Shown: positions 44,509 through 51,841 of the stretch, piece after piece
Layout of the letters: each line of letters begins with the position of its first letter
Numbering within the stretch: the stretch's first letter is position 1
DNA from: an uncultured Chloroflexota bacterium
Lineage (GTDB): Bacteria > Chloroflexota > Anaerolineae > Anaerolineales > Anaerolineaceae
DNA length: 61,076 nt
Assembly: GCA_902791025.1 (NCBI GenBank)
Contig: CADATZ010000028.1
Coordinates: 1-61,076, forward strand
Direction: 5' to 3'
The notes under the pieces: generated by a model
The model's input: the letters and a program-made list of their open reading frames with translations, nothing else
The model's database searches: none
Told to the model about the DNA's origin: nothing
Program-made: the position numbers and the translations under genes

Positions 44509-44538
44509 GGAGACTGGCACCTTCGGGTGCCAGTTTCC
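44509..44538. terminator. UUCG-capped hairpin between convergent genes
   Basis: GGAGACTGGCACC pairs with GGTGCCAGTTTCC around TTCG. There is no T-tract, so it may end transcription only weakly, in either direction. The stem contains the GACTGGCACC core of repeat family 1. Confidence 0.5.
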
Positions 44539-44561
44539 ATGCGTAAGCAGATTCTAAATAA

Positions 44562-45731
44562 TTACTCTTGAAAATTGAAATCGAAGGAACCGCTGGTTTT
44601 ATTGATATAGCGGGGATAGTAGAGCATGATCACCACGTCCGGGTCATAGGACTCGATCAGCTCCGGTGTGATGTTGCTGACTGATCCATTGTAGAAGGTG
44701 TTCACTTCGGAAAACTGCATGATCAGATATGGATTGACCGCTTTGGCGAAGGAATCCGTGATCATCATGATCTTCACATCATTCCGGCTGTCCAAATTCT
44801 TATAATGCCCGAGATAGTTCGGTCCGCCCAAAACAGAGTCGTAAGTGTACCGGGAAGTCAGGTCCCGTTCTTCCAGAAAATCAGTGATAAAGAAATAATC
44901 ATGGATCGTCCCGGTCACGCCGTAGGGATCCTCCACCGTTACATCAAAATCAGGATCGATGAGCGTAAAATCATCGATACCGGCATAATAAACGCCTGTC
45001 CGCTGCCCGCGTGAGCCAAGATGCCAGCTGTTATATTTCGTGACCGTATAATTACTCAAATCAGCCACCCGCGGATCGATCTCACAGCCGGTCTTTTCCG
45101 CGATATAGTTCTCCAGATAGCGGTACGCATAAAACCCCGCTTCCGTGGTCCAGTGATGGTCGGTCTTATACATCATGCTGTAATGGTCGATCCCATCCGC
45201 GGTCATCATCTCCCGCAGGTCAAAGGTATCGATCCCGGCTTCCTTCAGTCCCATGACCAGACGGTCAATATTGTCATTGCTGTGATCTTCCACCCCAACC
45301 GGCAATCCCGGGTCAGATTTGGAGACAGTAGAGGGTGGAGAGACATAAAGAAGCGCCGTACCTCTGTTTTTCAGGTAGGTATCGAATTCCCGTGTCCTGT
45401 TCACATAATTCCCGATATTTTCATCCGGGCAGCGGTCCAGAACCTCCGTCAGATAGCCGTTATCCAATTTAACGACACCGTTCATCTCCCGCTGACCCAA
45501 AAGCTTCCGCACGGCGCCATTCAGGTTGACGAAGGAAAATTTCTGAAAAAAGGTGCTGGAAATATCCGTCTCAAACTTGTTCCCCAGTTCATTCGTCCAT
45601 TCGTTGTTGACGATCTCGTCGTTGATATAGTAATTCGTAAGCCCGGCAAAGCTGAGGATGCCGAGTCCAAATACCAGGATCAGGAATATTACTGTAAAGA
45701 GAAATGCCGTTTTTTTCTTACTCATCTTCAT
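44562..45731 (-). CDS. DHHW-type acyl-transfer partner of the second MBOAT protein
   Basis: This 389-residue protein has a signal/anchor helix (~9-32; FLFTVIFLILVFGLGILSF) and an extracytoplasmic domain of the AlgJ/AlgX-related DHHW family: ALLYVSPPSTV, then YKTDHHWTTEAGFYAYRYL with the DHHW motif, and MMITDSFAKAVNPYLIMQF near the Ser region. Such proteins complete O-acetylation with MBOAT. It lies 9 bases downstream of the MBOAT gene on the same strand. It is the functional parallel of the 35532 gene but not a close copy. Confidence 0.8.
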   Translation of the reverse strand: MKMSKKKTAFLFTVIFLILVFGLGILSFAGLTNYYINDEIVNNEWTNELGNKFETDISSTFFQKFSFVNLNGAVRKLLGQREMNGVVKLDNGYLTEVLDRCPDENIGNYVNRTREFDTYLKNRGTALLYVSPPSTVSKSDPGLPVGVEDHSNDNIDRLVMGLKEAGIDTFDLREMMTADGIDHYSMMYKTDHHWTTEAGFYAYRYLENYIAEKTGCEIDPRVADLSNYTVTKYNSWHLGSRGQRTGVYYAGIDDFTLIDPDFDVTVEDPYGVTGTIHDYFFITDFLEERDLTSRYTYDSVLGGPNYLGHYKNLDSRNDVKIMMITDSFAKAVNPYLIMQFSEVNTFYNGSVSNITPELIESYDPDVVIMLYYPRYINKTSGSFDFNFQE

Positions 45732-45740
45732 CTTTCACTC

Positions 45741-47150
45741 CTAAAAATTGAAATAGATGAAAGGATTGTGAGCACCGAGGATCAGGAACGAGACCGCCCA
45801 CAGAAAAACAATCCCATACAAAACCGGCTGCAGGATGTTCTGGATCGCGGCGGCTTTTGAGTTCCCGAGCCTGCGCTCCAATATTCTCATAACCGGCGTG
45901 GAGAAAAGAATACCGAGGAAAACGTAAATACCATATTCCCGCAGATAAGACTGCATCGCTGCATCCCAGCTGAACTGATGCACATATACGCCCAGCATGG
46001 AAAGGCAATAGCGCAGTCCGCTCTTCAGAGACGGCGAATTGAACATCACCCAGCCCCAGTTCACACACAAAAGCGTGACGATCTGCCAGAAGATCTTCAG
46101 GATGCGGCTTTTCCGCTCCGAAGGCTTGAGCAGATACTTTTCCACCACAAGCAGAACGAAATAACCCAGGCCCCAGAAGATAAAGGTGAAATTCGCCCCA
46201 TGCCAGATGCCCGTCAGCAGCCAGACCACCAGCATATTGCGGATGTTTTTGATCACAGAGACCCGGGAACCGCCCAGCGGGATATACACATAATCCCGGA
46301 ACCACTGGCTCAGGGAAATATGCCACCGCCGCCAGAATTCCGTCACCGTTCGGGAGATATAGGGATAATTGAAGTTCTCGGCAAAGGTAAAACCGAACAT
46401 CTTCCCCAATCCAATCGCCATATCCGAGTATCCGGAAAAGTCATAGAAGATCTGGAGACTGTAGCAGATCGAACCCAGCCACAAAACCAACGGATTCATC
46501 GTCGTGAACGGCATCCCGAACACCTCTTCCGCCACAACTGCCAGATTGTTCGCCAAAATCACCTTTTTGCAGAACCCAAGAAGAAAGCGCTTGACCCCTT
46601 CCCCGAAGATCACGACATCCGTACGGCGGTTTGAGATCTGCTCCTCGATATCGTGATAGCGCACGATCGGACCGGCAATGAGCTGCGGAAAGAAGCTGAT
46701 ATAAAGCGCCACGTACAGCGGATTTTTCTGCACCGCTACCGTTTTCCGGTAAACATCAATGACGTATGAGAGCGCCTGGAAGGTGAAGAAGGATATCCCG
46801 ATCGGCAGGGTCACCGGCACCGTGTGAAAGGTGGTTCCAAACAGACTGTTTGTAATGGAAATACCGAAGTTGAGATATTTGTAGAAAAAGAGGATGCCGA
46901 CATTGAGCACAACATCAAGGATCATCAGCCCTTTGGCATGGTTTCGGTGACGGTCGATCAGCAGCGCAAGCCCATAATTTAAAGCAATAGAACCGGCCAT
47001 GATGAATACAAATTTCGGCTCACCGTAAGCATAAAAACACAAACTCGCCGCCAGAAGAATGTAATTCCGGTATTTCTCCTTCGCAAGGTAATAAAGCAGC
47101 AGGACAACAGGCAGAAAGTAAAATGTGAAGATCAGACTCGAAAAAACCAT
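45741..47150 (-). CDS. MBOAT-family membrane O-acyltransferase (AlgI/DltB type), GC-rich copy
   Basis: This 469-residue polytopic enzyme begins MVFSSLIFTFYFLPVVLLLYYL, the classic AlgI opening, then has LPIGISFFTFQALSYVIDVYR, TEFWRRWHISLSQWFRDYV, and the catalytic His in TGIWHGANFTFIFWG. It is shorter than the AT-rich homologue at 33983 and closer to standard AlgI. Base composition matches the rest of the window, so it is probably the resident copy. GGGGGA precedes the ATG. It pairs with the DHHW gene downstream. Its target polymer is unknown. Confidence 0.92.
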   Translation of the reverse strand: MVFSSLIFTFYFLPVVLLLYYLAKEKYRNYILLAASLCFYAYGEPKFVFIMAGSIALNYGLALLIDRHRNHAKGLMILDVVLNVGILFFYKYLNFGISITNSLFGTTFHTVPVTLPIGISFFTFQALSYVIDVYRKTVAVQKNPLYVALYISFFPQLIAGPIVRYHDIEEQISNRRTDVVIFGEGVKRFLLGFCKKVILANNLAVVAEEVFGMPFTTMNPLVLWLGSICYSLQIFYDFSGYSDMAIGLGKMFGFTFAENFNYPYISRTVTEFWRRWHISLSQWFRDYVYIPLGGSRVSVIKNIRNMLVVWLLTGIWHGANFTFIFWGLGYFVLLVVEKYLLKPSERKSRILKIFWQIVTLLCVNWGWVMFNSPSLKSGLRYCLSMLGVYVHQFSWDAAMQSYLREYGIYVFLGILFSTPVMRILERRLGNSKAAAIQNILQPVLYGIVFLWAVSFLILGAHNPFIYFNF

Positions 47151-47197
47151 CTTCCCCCAAAGGTGAGGTTCATATCACCGTATCAAAATACTTTTCG

Positions 47198-47297
47198 TAA
47201 TTATTCAGGACGAAGCACTTGGGGACTGGCACCGAGTGTTGCGAAGCCAACATGAGCGTGCCTGTCCTCATGTGCGCCTTTGGTCTCTGAATAATTA
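47198..47297 (+). repeat. Palindromic repeat, family 1, copy C
   Basis: Ends TAATTATTCAG (47198) and CTGAATAATTA (47287-47297) pair. The core is GAAGCACTTGGGGACTGGC, loop TTGCGAAGCCAA, and GTGCCTGTCCTCATGTGC. It lies between divergently transcribed genes. The ends differ from copy B (ACTATTCAG/CTGAATAGT) in a way that keeps pairing. Confidence 0.8.
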
Positions 47298-47362
47298 CAA
47301 GCTTTCCTAATTTTACCGTATAACACTCTTTTATGAAGGATATTCATCTTCCGGATTCAATC

Positions 47363-47411
47363 TGACCACTGACAACTGACCACTGACAACTGAATCCGGT
47401 CCACTGAACAC
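47363..47411 (+). repeat. Heptanucleotide tract upstream of the DUF6056 gene
   Basis: Units TGACCAC, TGACAAC, TGACCAC, TGACAAC, TGAATCC, GGTCCAC, TGAACAC. CCGGATTCA (47351) and TGAATCCGG (47391) form an inverted repeat around it. Here the tract is not next to a stop codon; it lies upstream of a start. Confidence 0.75.
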
Positions 47412-47437
47412 TCATTTTTGAAGTATACTTACGATAT

Positions 47438-48997
47438 ATGAAACCGAAAACAAAACTCATGAAAATTCTGCCGCTGGCACTTCTGGCTGTTCTGCTGTAC
47501 ATCCTCTGCAGCCAATTCTCCTATTATGCGGACGACTGGTTCTGGGGAACGGACAGCCGCTTCAGCACCTTTTTCGACAGCTTTTCCAATCCGGACAATC
47601 CTTTTCATTTCTACAATAACGGACGCTATTTCGGCAATGGCCTCGGTTTCATCACAGCCAATCACCGCCTGATCCGCAATCTTATCATGACAATGGTGTT
47701 GTGGACGATCATCACCGTCACAGCCAAGATCAGTTTGATGACTGCTGAAACGGACAATTCTGATTCAACATTCCAAAATCTTATGGTTTTTCTTTGCGGA
47801 ACCATTCTGCTGCTCTGCCCTAAAGAGCTCTTCCGGGAATCCATTAGCTGGAGTGTCGCTTTCATGAACTATGTGGTTCCCTCTGCGCTTTACCTTATCA
47901 GCCTGAAAATGATCTTTGGGCAGAAAGAAGGTGCAAAGACCAATGTTCTGTTTTTCTTTCTTCCGATCCTCTCAGCCTTTTTTATCGAGAACCTGACGAT
48001 CGGGAACCTTCTTTTTATCGGATCATGGATCCTTTATAAATTGATCCGCAGACGAAAACCTTTTATCAACGAATGGCTATATGCTGCCGGGTCTCTGATT
48101 GGACTGGTCCTGATGTTTTCCGATGACGGTTATCGGGAGATCCTTCAGGGGAACCCGGAGCAAACCTACTGGGGAGCGGAAACGGGCTCTTTGATGTCAA
48201 TGGTCGGAACTGCTCTCACTGCATTTCGGAATTTCATTGCCAATGCCACCGTCGGCTGGATGGTCCTGCTGACAGCTTTCGGCGCGCTCAGCTTTATGAC
48301 CGTTTACTTGCTGATGCGGAAAAGGAATGGAAAGAAAAACAATACCGCATTGCTGCTGCTCACGCTGATGGATGTGCTCATCGCGGTTTACTATATATTG
48401 CGGAAAATGTCTCCATCCTGGGAAGCATTACTGGGATATACCCGGACTATGGAGGCAGTACTGGCAGCCCTTTTTCTGCTCGCACAGCCTGTCATCATTC
48501 TCCTGCTTCCCTGCCCGGAACAGCAGAAGGAAAAGCTTGTATTCAGCTGGCTGTACGCGGCCTTTATAACAGCACCGCTGACGGTTGCGGAACCGCTGTC
48601 GCTGCGTGTGTTTTTCCCGACATACGTCTTTTTGATGCTGCTGTACAGTCAGATCGCCTGTATCAACCTTAAAGAAATCTGCGACACCGTTTCTGCCCAT
48701 GCAGGCCGCAGGCTCCTCCCGTACGTAATAGGAATCTTCCTGATCGGCTGGGGATATCTCTTCAGCGTTTACGCCGTTATCGCTCATTACGAGCAGGAAC
48801 GCATCAAATATGTGCGCTATCAGGAAGCTCTTGGATACTATGACACGGATTTTCCCACACTGCCTTACGCGGACTATGTCATCGTTTCTTATCCCTGGGA
48901 AAGGACCTGGCAGGAGCGCTATAAAAAGTTCTTCGACCTCAATCTGGATATGAACTTCAACATCATCTCCTTTGAGGAATGGAAGAAAAACCTGTAA
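47438..48997 (+). CDS. DUF6056-like polytopic membrane protein
   Basis: This 519-residue protein has about 11 membrane helices and a large outside loop after the first helix with YYADDWFWGTDSRFSTFFDSF and YNNGRYFGNGLGF. This pattern (Asp-Asp near the first helix, Asn-Gly-Arg-Tyr loop) fits the DUF6056/GT-C glycosyltransferase-like group. A glycan-related role at the surface is inferred. TATACT lies 8 bases before the ATG and no ribosome site is visible, so a leaderless start is likely. It ends just before another heptamer tract. Confidence 0.72.
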   Translation: MKPKTKLMKILPLALLAVLLYILCSQFSYYADDWFWGTDSRFSTFFDSFSNPDNPFHFYNNGRYFGNGLGFITANHRLIRNLIMTMVLWTIITVTAKISLMTAETDNSDSTFQNLMVFLCGTILLLCPKELFRESISWSVAFMNYVVPSALYLISLKMIFGQKEGAKTNVLFFFLPILSAFFIENLTIGNLLFIGSWILYKLIRRRKPFINEWLYAAGSLIGLVLMFSDDGYREILQGNPEQTYWGAETGSLMSMVGTALTAFRNFIANATVGWMVLLTAFGALSFMTVYLLMRKRNGKKNNTALLLLTLMDVLIAVYYILRKMSPSWEALLGYTRTMEAVLAALFLLAQPVIILLLPCPEQQKEKLVFSWLYAAFITAPLTVAEPLSLRVFFPTYVFLMLLYSQIACINLKEICDTVSAHAGRRLLPYVIGIFLIGWGYLFSVYAVIAHYEQERIKYVRYQEALGYYDTDFPTLPYADYVIVSYPWERTWQERYKKFFDLNLDMNFNIISFEEWKKNL

Positions 48998-49001
48998 CTG
49001 G

Positions 49002-49029
49002 CAGATGAGAGATCAGAGAAAAGAGTTCA
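49002..49029 (+). repeat. Heptamer tract between DUF6056 and the Cys-rich gene
   Basis: Units CAGATGA, GAGATCA, GAGAAAA, GAGTTCA; degenerate but in register. It starts 5 bases after the DUF6056 stop codon. Confidence 0.55.
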
Positions 49030-49032
49030 GTT

Positions 49033-49305
49033 ATGGCAAAGCAGCATTACAAATATTTCTGCAACCGGGAATGTGAATATTTTCCCTGCCATCCGGGTGC
49101 GGACCCGAACCGCTTCAACTGTCTGTTCTGCTACTGCCCGCTTTACGCGCTGGGTGAGCGCTGCGGCGGGAACTTCAGCTATACTGACAAGGGCATCAAG
49201 GACTGTACGAACTGTCTGGTTCCCCATGACCCGGATAATTATGACCTGATCATCAGCCGTTTTTCGGAAATCGCGGAACTGGTAAAAAAAACATCAGAGT
49301 CGTGA
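49033..49305 (+). CDS. Cysteine-rich small-domain protein
   Basis: This 90-residue protein has nine cysteines in the first two thirds, spaced like a zinc or Fe-S binding cysteine-rich small domain (PF04071-like): FCNRECEYFPC, NCLFCYCPLY, RCGG and DCTNCLVPH. Many close relatives are found in anaerobes, and some are fused to cobalamin-related proteins. The biochemical role is not established. It starts 35 bases after the DUF6056 stop, and rubrerythrin follows. Confidence 0.75.
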   Translation: MAKQHYKYFCNRECEYFPCHPGADPNRFNCLFCYCPLYALGERCGGNFSYTDKGIKDCTNCLVPHDPDNYDLIISRFSEIAELVKKTSES

Positions 49306-49320
49306 AAGAAACTACCAATT

Positions 49321-49350
49321 TTCACAAAGATTGAAAAAGTTTGATACAAT
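49321..49350 (+). promoter_or_regulatory. Promoter of the rubrerythrin gene
   Basis: TTCACA (49321-49326) and TACAAT (49345-49350) are 18 bases apart, with a predicted start near 49357 and a 60-base leader. Confidence 0.45.
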
Positions 49351-49416
49351 TAGATTATGAGAAAATTACGGTCCCGGAAACCGGGAGTAAACCGCTTTTC
49401 CCAGAGGAGAAATGTA

Positions 49417-49959
49417 ATGGAAAATATTAAAGGTACCAAGACTGAAGCCAATCTCCAGACCGCGTTCGCCGGAGAATCTCAGGCTCGGAATAAATATACA
49501 TATTTTGCTTCCAAGGCCAAGAAGGAAGGTTACAACCAGATCGCTGCCATTTTCGAAGAAACAGCAGCCAACGAAAAGGAACATGCCAAGATTTGGTTCA
49601 AACTGCTGAACGGTGGTGAAATCCCCGATACGATTGCCAACCTGGAAGCTGCAGCTGCCGGTGAAAACTACGAATGGACCGACATGTATGCCGGTTTTGC
49701 CGCCACCGCCCGTGAAGAAGGCTTCCCGCGGATCGCTGCCCTGTTCGAAATGGTCGGCAAGATCGAAAAAGAACACGAAGCCCGCTACCTGAAACTGCTC
49801 GAAAACGTCAAGGAAGGCCTCGTCTTCTCCCGTGACGGAGACATGATCTGGCAGTGCGCCAACTGCGGCCACATCGTTGTCGGCAAAAAGGCCCCGGAAG
49901 TCTGCCCGGTCTGCAATCATCCGCAGTCCTATTTCCAGATCAAGGCTGAAAATTACTAA
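49417..49959 (+). CDS. rbr: Rubrerythrin
   Basis: This 180-residue non-haem iron protein protects anaerobes against peroxide. The N-terminal ferritin-like domain (~1-140) has [37 protein letters not shown] and [26 protein letters not shown], with the Glu and His ligands of a di-iron site. The C-terminal rubredoxin-type site is [25 protein letters not shown] (four Cys). The start is set at 49417 because GAGGAG lies 8 bases upstream. The length is typical. Rubredoxin or an NADH donor must come from elsewhere. Confidence 0.96.
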   Translation: MENIKGTKTEANLQTAFAGESQARNKYTYFASKAKKEGYNQIAAIFEETAANEKEHAKIWFKLLNGGEIPDTIANLEAAAAGENYEWTDMYAGFAATAREEGFPRIAALFEMVGKIEKEHEARYLKLLENVKEGLVFSRDGDMIWQCANCGHIVVGKKAPEVCPVCNHPQSYFQIKAENY

Positions 49960-49983
49960 TCTCAGTCTGATAAGTGAGCAATT

Positions 49984-50014
49984 GTGAGGACGGGTCACCG
50001 CCCTCACTTTTTTT
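49984..50014 (+). terminator. Terminator of rubrerythrin
   Basis: GTGAGGACGGG pairs with CCGCCCTCAC, followed by seven T residues. Confidence 0.85.
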
Positions 50015-50074
50015 AATTTTTCTTTGCAGAAACTGCGGCAGATATTACAATAACGTTAATTCGGAACATTTTAT

Positions 50075-50392
50075 ATGGCAGAGAGAAATATCAAAACATT
50101 AACCAGGAAACGAAAAATCACTTTCGCCTTTGCGGCAATTCTGCTGCTGAGCGTCTTGTTTTCCGTCTGCTATATTGCGCTGGAAGCGGAGCACGATTGC
50201 AGTGGGGATGAATGTCCGGTATGTGTTTTCCTTGCCCTCTGTGAGCAAAATATCCGGGAATACAGGTTTGCCGTTCTTCTTTTGGCTCTATTCTTCCTGA
50301 TAACACCCGCGATTCCGCTTATTCATCAAAGCGGCGCTCAATGTTTCCGAATAGAAACACCCGTTTCGCTAAAGGTACAGCTGAATAATTAG
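50075..50392 (+). CDS. Small membrane protein of a zinc-uptake neighbourhood
   Basis: This 105-residue protein has two membrane helices (~14-34 and ~63-83) and an outside loop with HDCSGDECPVCVFLALC, a Cys- and His-rich motif suited to metal binding. I recall small proteins with a similar DC..CPVC loop beside zinc ABC-transporter genes in Firmicutes; this is unchecked. Here it precedes a truncated znuA, consistent with that setting. No Shine-Dalgarno is obvious. Function not established. Confidence 0.6.
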   Translation: MAERNIKTLTRKRKITFAFAAILLLSVLFSVCYIALEAEHDCSGDECPVCVFLALCEQNIREYRFAVLLLALFFLITPAIPLIHQSGAQCFRIETPVSLKVQLNN

Positions 50393-50416
50393 ACCTCCAT
50401 CTGTTCAGGACAATAC

Positions 50417-50445
50417 TTGCGCCGCACGACATCTGTGCGCCGCAA
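50417..50445. repeat. Hairpin upstream of the znuA remnant
   Basis: TTGCGCCGCAC (50417-50427) and GTGCGCCGCAA (50435-50445) pair with one mismatch around a 7-base loop. It lies 30 bases before the znuA-like start, in the position of a regulatory or terminator element. There is no T-tract. Confidence 0.5.
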
Positions 50446-50474
50446 ACGATCAAAGAACAATTACTGGAGGTTAT

Positions 50475-50882
50475 ATGAAAATTTTTAAATCTGTCATTTT
50501 CACCGTTCTTAAGGTTTTCTTTCTTCTTTCATCTGCATCAACATCCCAGGCAGCTGACACCCTGCAGATCATTACAACCATCTTCCCGGAATACGACTGG
50601 GTACAGAACATTCTCGGTGACAATCCGGCTGAGATTGAAGTTATGCAGCTGCTCGACAATGGCGTTGATCTTCACAGCTATCAGCCGACCGCCGACGATA
50701 TTCTGAAACTATCCGGCTGTGGCATTGCGCAGACGATCGTTCAAAACACGGATTCAAAGGATCTGCAGATCCTGACGATGGATTCCATGCAGTCCACAAC
50801 TTCGAAAGACAGCACCAACGGAACGACTTATCTTTCGATCATGGAAAAGAATCTTGAGGTTCTGAAAGAAGCATTGCAATAA
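50475..50882 (+). pseudogene. Zinc ABC transporter binding protein ZnuA, internally deleted
   Basis: The encoded protein has 135 residues, against about 300 for ZnuA. Residues 1-26 are a signal peptide, ~30-88 are the normal ZnuA N-terminus (LQIITTIFPEYDWVQNILGD, DLHSYQPTADDILKLSGC with one metal-ligand His), then the sequence jumps to the family's C-terminal end: IAQTIVQNTDSKDLQILTMD and TYLSIMEKNLEVLKEALQ. The middle part, with the other metal ligands, is missing, so zinc binding is unlikely. The frame is intact and a Shine-Dalgarno (TGGAGG) is kept, so a protein may still be made. No znuB or znuC is nearby. Confidence 0.8.
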
Positions 50883-50898
50883 CCTTTCATGCCAGAGC

Positions 50899-50955
50899 AC
50901 ACGAGGACAGCTTTCTCGGAGCCGCGAAGCTGACTCTTGAGAACTGTCCTCTGTG
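50899..50955. repeat. Palindrome after the znuA remnant
   Basis: ACGAGGACAG (50901-50910) and CTGTCCTCTG (50944-50953) pair. An inner AGCTT/AAGCT and GCGAAGC loop fit the style of repeat family 1. Confidence 0.45.
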
Positions 50956-51015
50956 ATGCGTCACAATGCGCCGGACAGCAGTTTTAAACGAATAACTTTA
51001 GAGGAGGTTTAAAGA

Positions 51016-51624
51016 ATGAAAAAAATCTTATATACGATCACATGTCTCGTATTTGCCGCAAGTTTAGCTGCCTGCGGAGGGAACACAACAAAATCTACAG
51101 GTGTCGTCAATCAACAACCCGGTGTGGCAGACGTGCTGCAGCAGGGAATGGTTGCTGCCGACCAAAAGGCTGCTTCTGAAAACGCTTCTCCGGAAACGCA
51201 AATTTTTCCCACAGCCACGATGCTTCCTCCTACCCCGGAAGTTGCCCTGGAGGATATCGAAGCATCCAATGAAGCGGAAGGGATCGACATCGACCTCACA
51301 AAACTTTCCAGCACCATGGTTTATGCAGAGGTATTTTCCATGATGACGAATGCAAAGGAATATGTCGGGAAGACGATCCGCATGCGGGGATTTTTTTCCT
51401 ACTATCACAACAAACCGACCGACACCTATTATTTTGCCTGCCTCATCAAGGATGCAACGGCCTGCTGCGCGCAGGGAATTGAATTCGTTTTGGGTGGTGA
51501 TTTACAGTTTCCCGAAGATTATCCGCGTCCCGGCGATGAGATCACCGTGACCGGCGTATTTGACTCCTATCTGGAAAATGAGTACACCTTCTACCATCTC
51601 ACCAATGCGGTTTACACTGACTAA
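51016..51624 (+). CDS. Lipoprotein with OB-fold-like domain
   Basis: This 202-residue protein starts with a lipoprotein signal (FAASLAAC, Cys at ~19). A low-complexity linker follows to ~90. The C-terminal domain (~100-202) has AKEYVGKTIRMRGFFSYY, ACCAQGIEFVLGGD and PRPGDEITVTGVFDSY, an OB-fold-like pattern seen in lipoproteins I associate with zinc-uptake clusters. Its association with the znuA remnant supports a metal-related role, but binding is not shown. GGAGG precedes the ATG. Confidence 0.65.
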   Translation: MKKILYTITCLVFAASLAACGGNTTKSTGVVNQQPGVADVLQQGMVAADQKAASENASPETQIFPTATMLPPTPEVALEDIEASNEAEGIDIDLTKLSSTMVYAEVFSMMTNAKEYVGKTIRMRGFFSYYHNKPTDTYYFACLIKDATACCAQGIEFVLGGDLQFPEDYPRPGDEITVTGVFDSYLENEYTFYHLTNAVYTD

Positions 51625-51841
51625 TATCCGGGTATTGAAATTGTAGAGTATCATTTCAGTTTTTTTCGGAGAATAAATCCAGAAGTGGATAATCAGCCGT
51701 TGATTTGAGTTTCTACAAGCTTATTTTACGGAGTATAAACAGTACGCAGATTCCGGTGATCTTGTATGCGATAATAGTTTCGGTACTTAAAAATATAAAA
51801 AATCTCTAACGGCAATAGAAAATATGTTATAATATTATACT
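51625..51841 (+). promoter_or_regulatory. ftsK promoter region
   Basis: TATAATATTATA (51828-51839) is a palindrome whose first half is a -10 box, ending 8 bases before the ftsK ATG at 51842. No Shine-Dalgarno is seen, so a leaderless transcript is likely. The rest of the segment is AT-rich without other clear sites. Confidence 0.5.
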
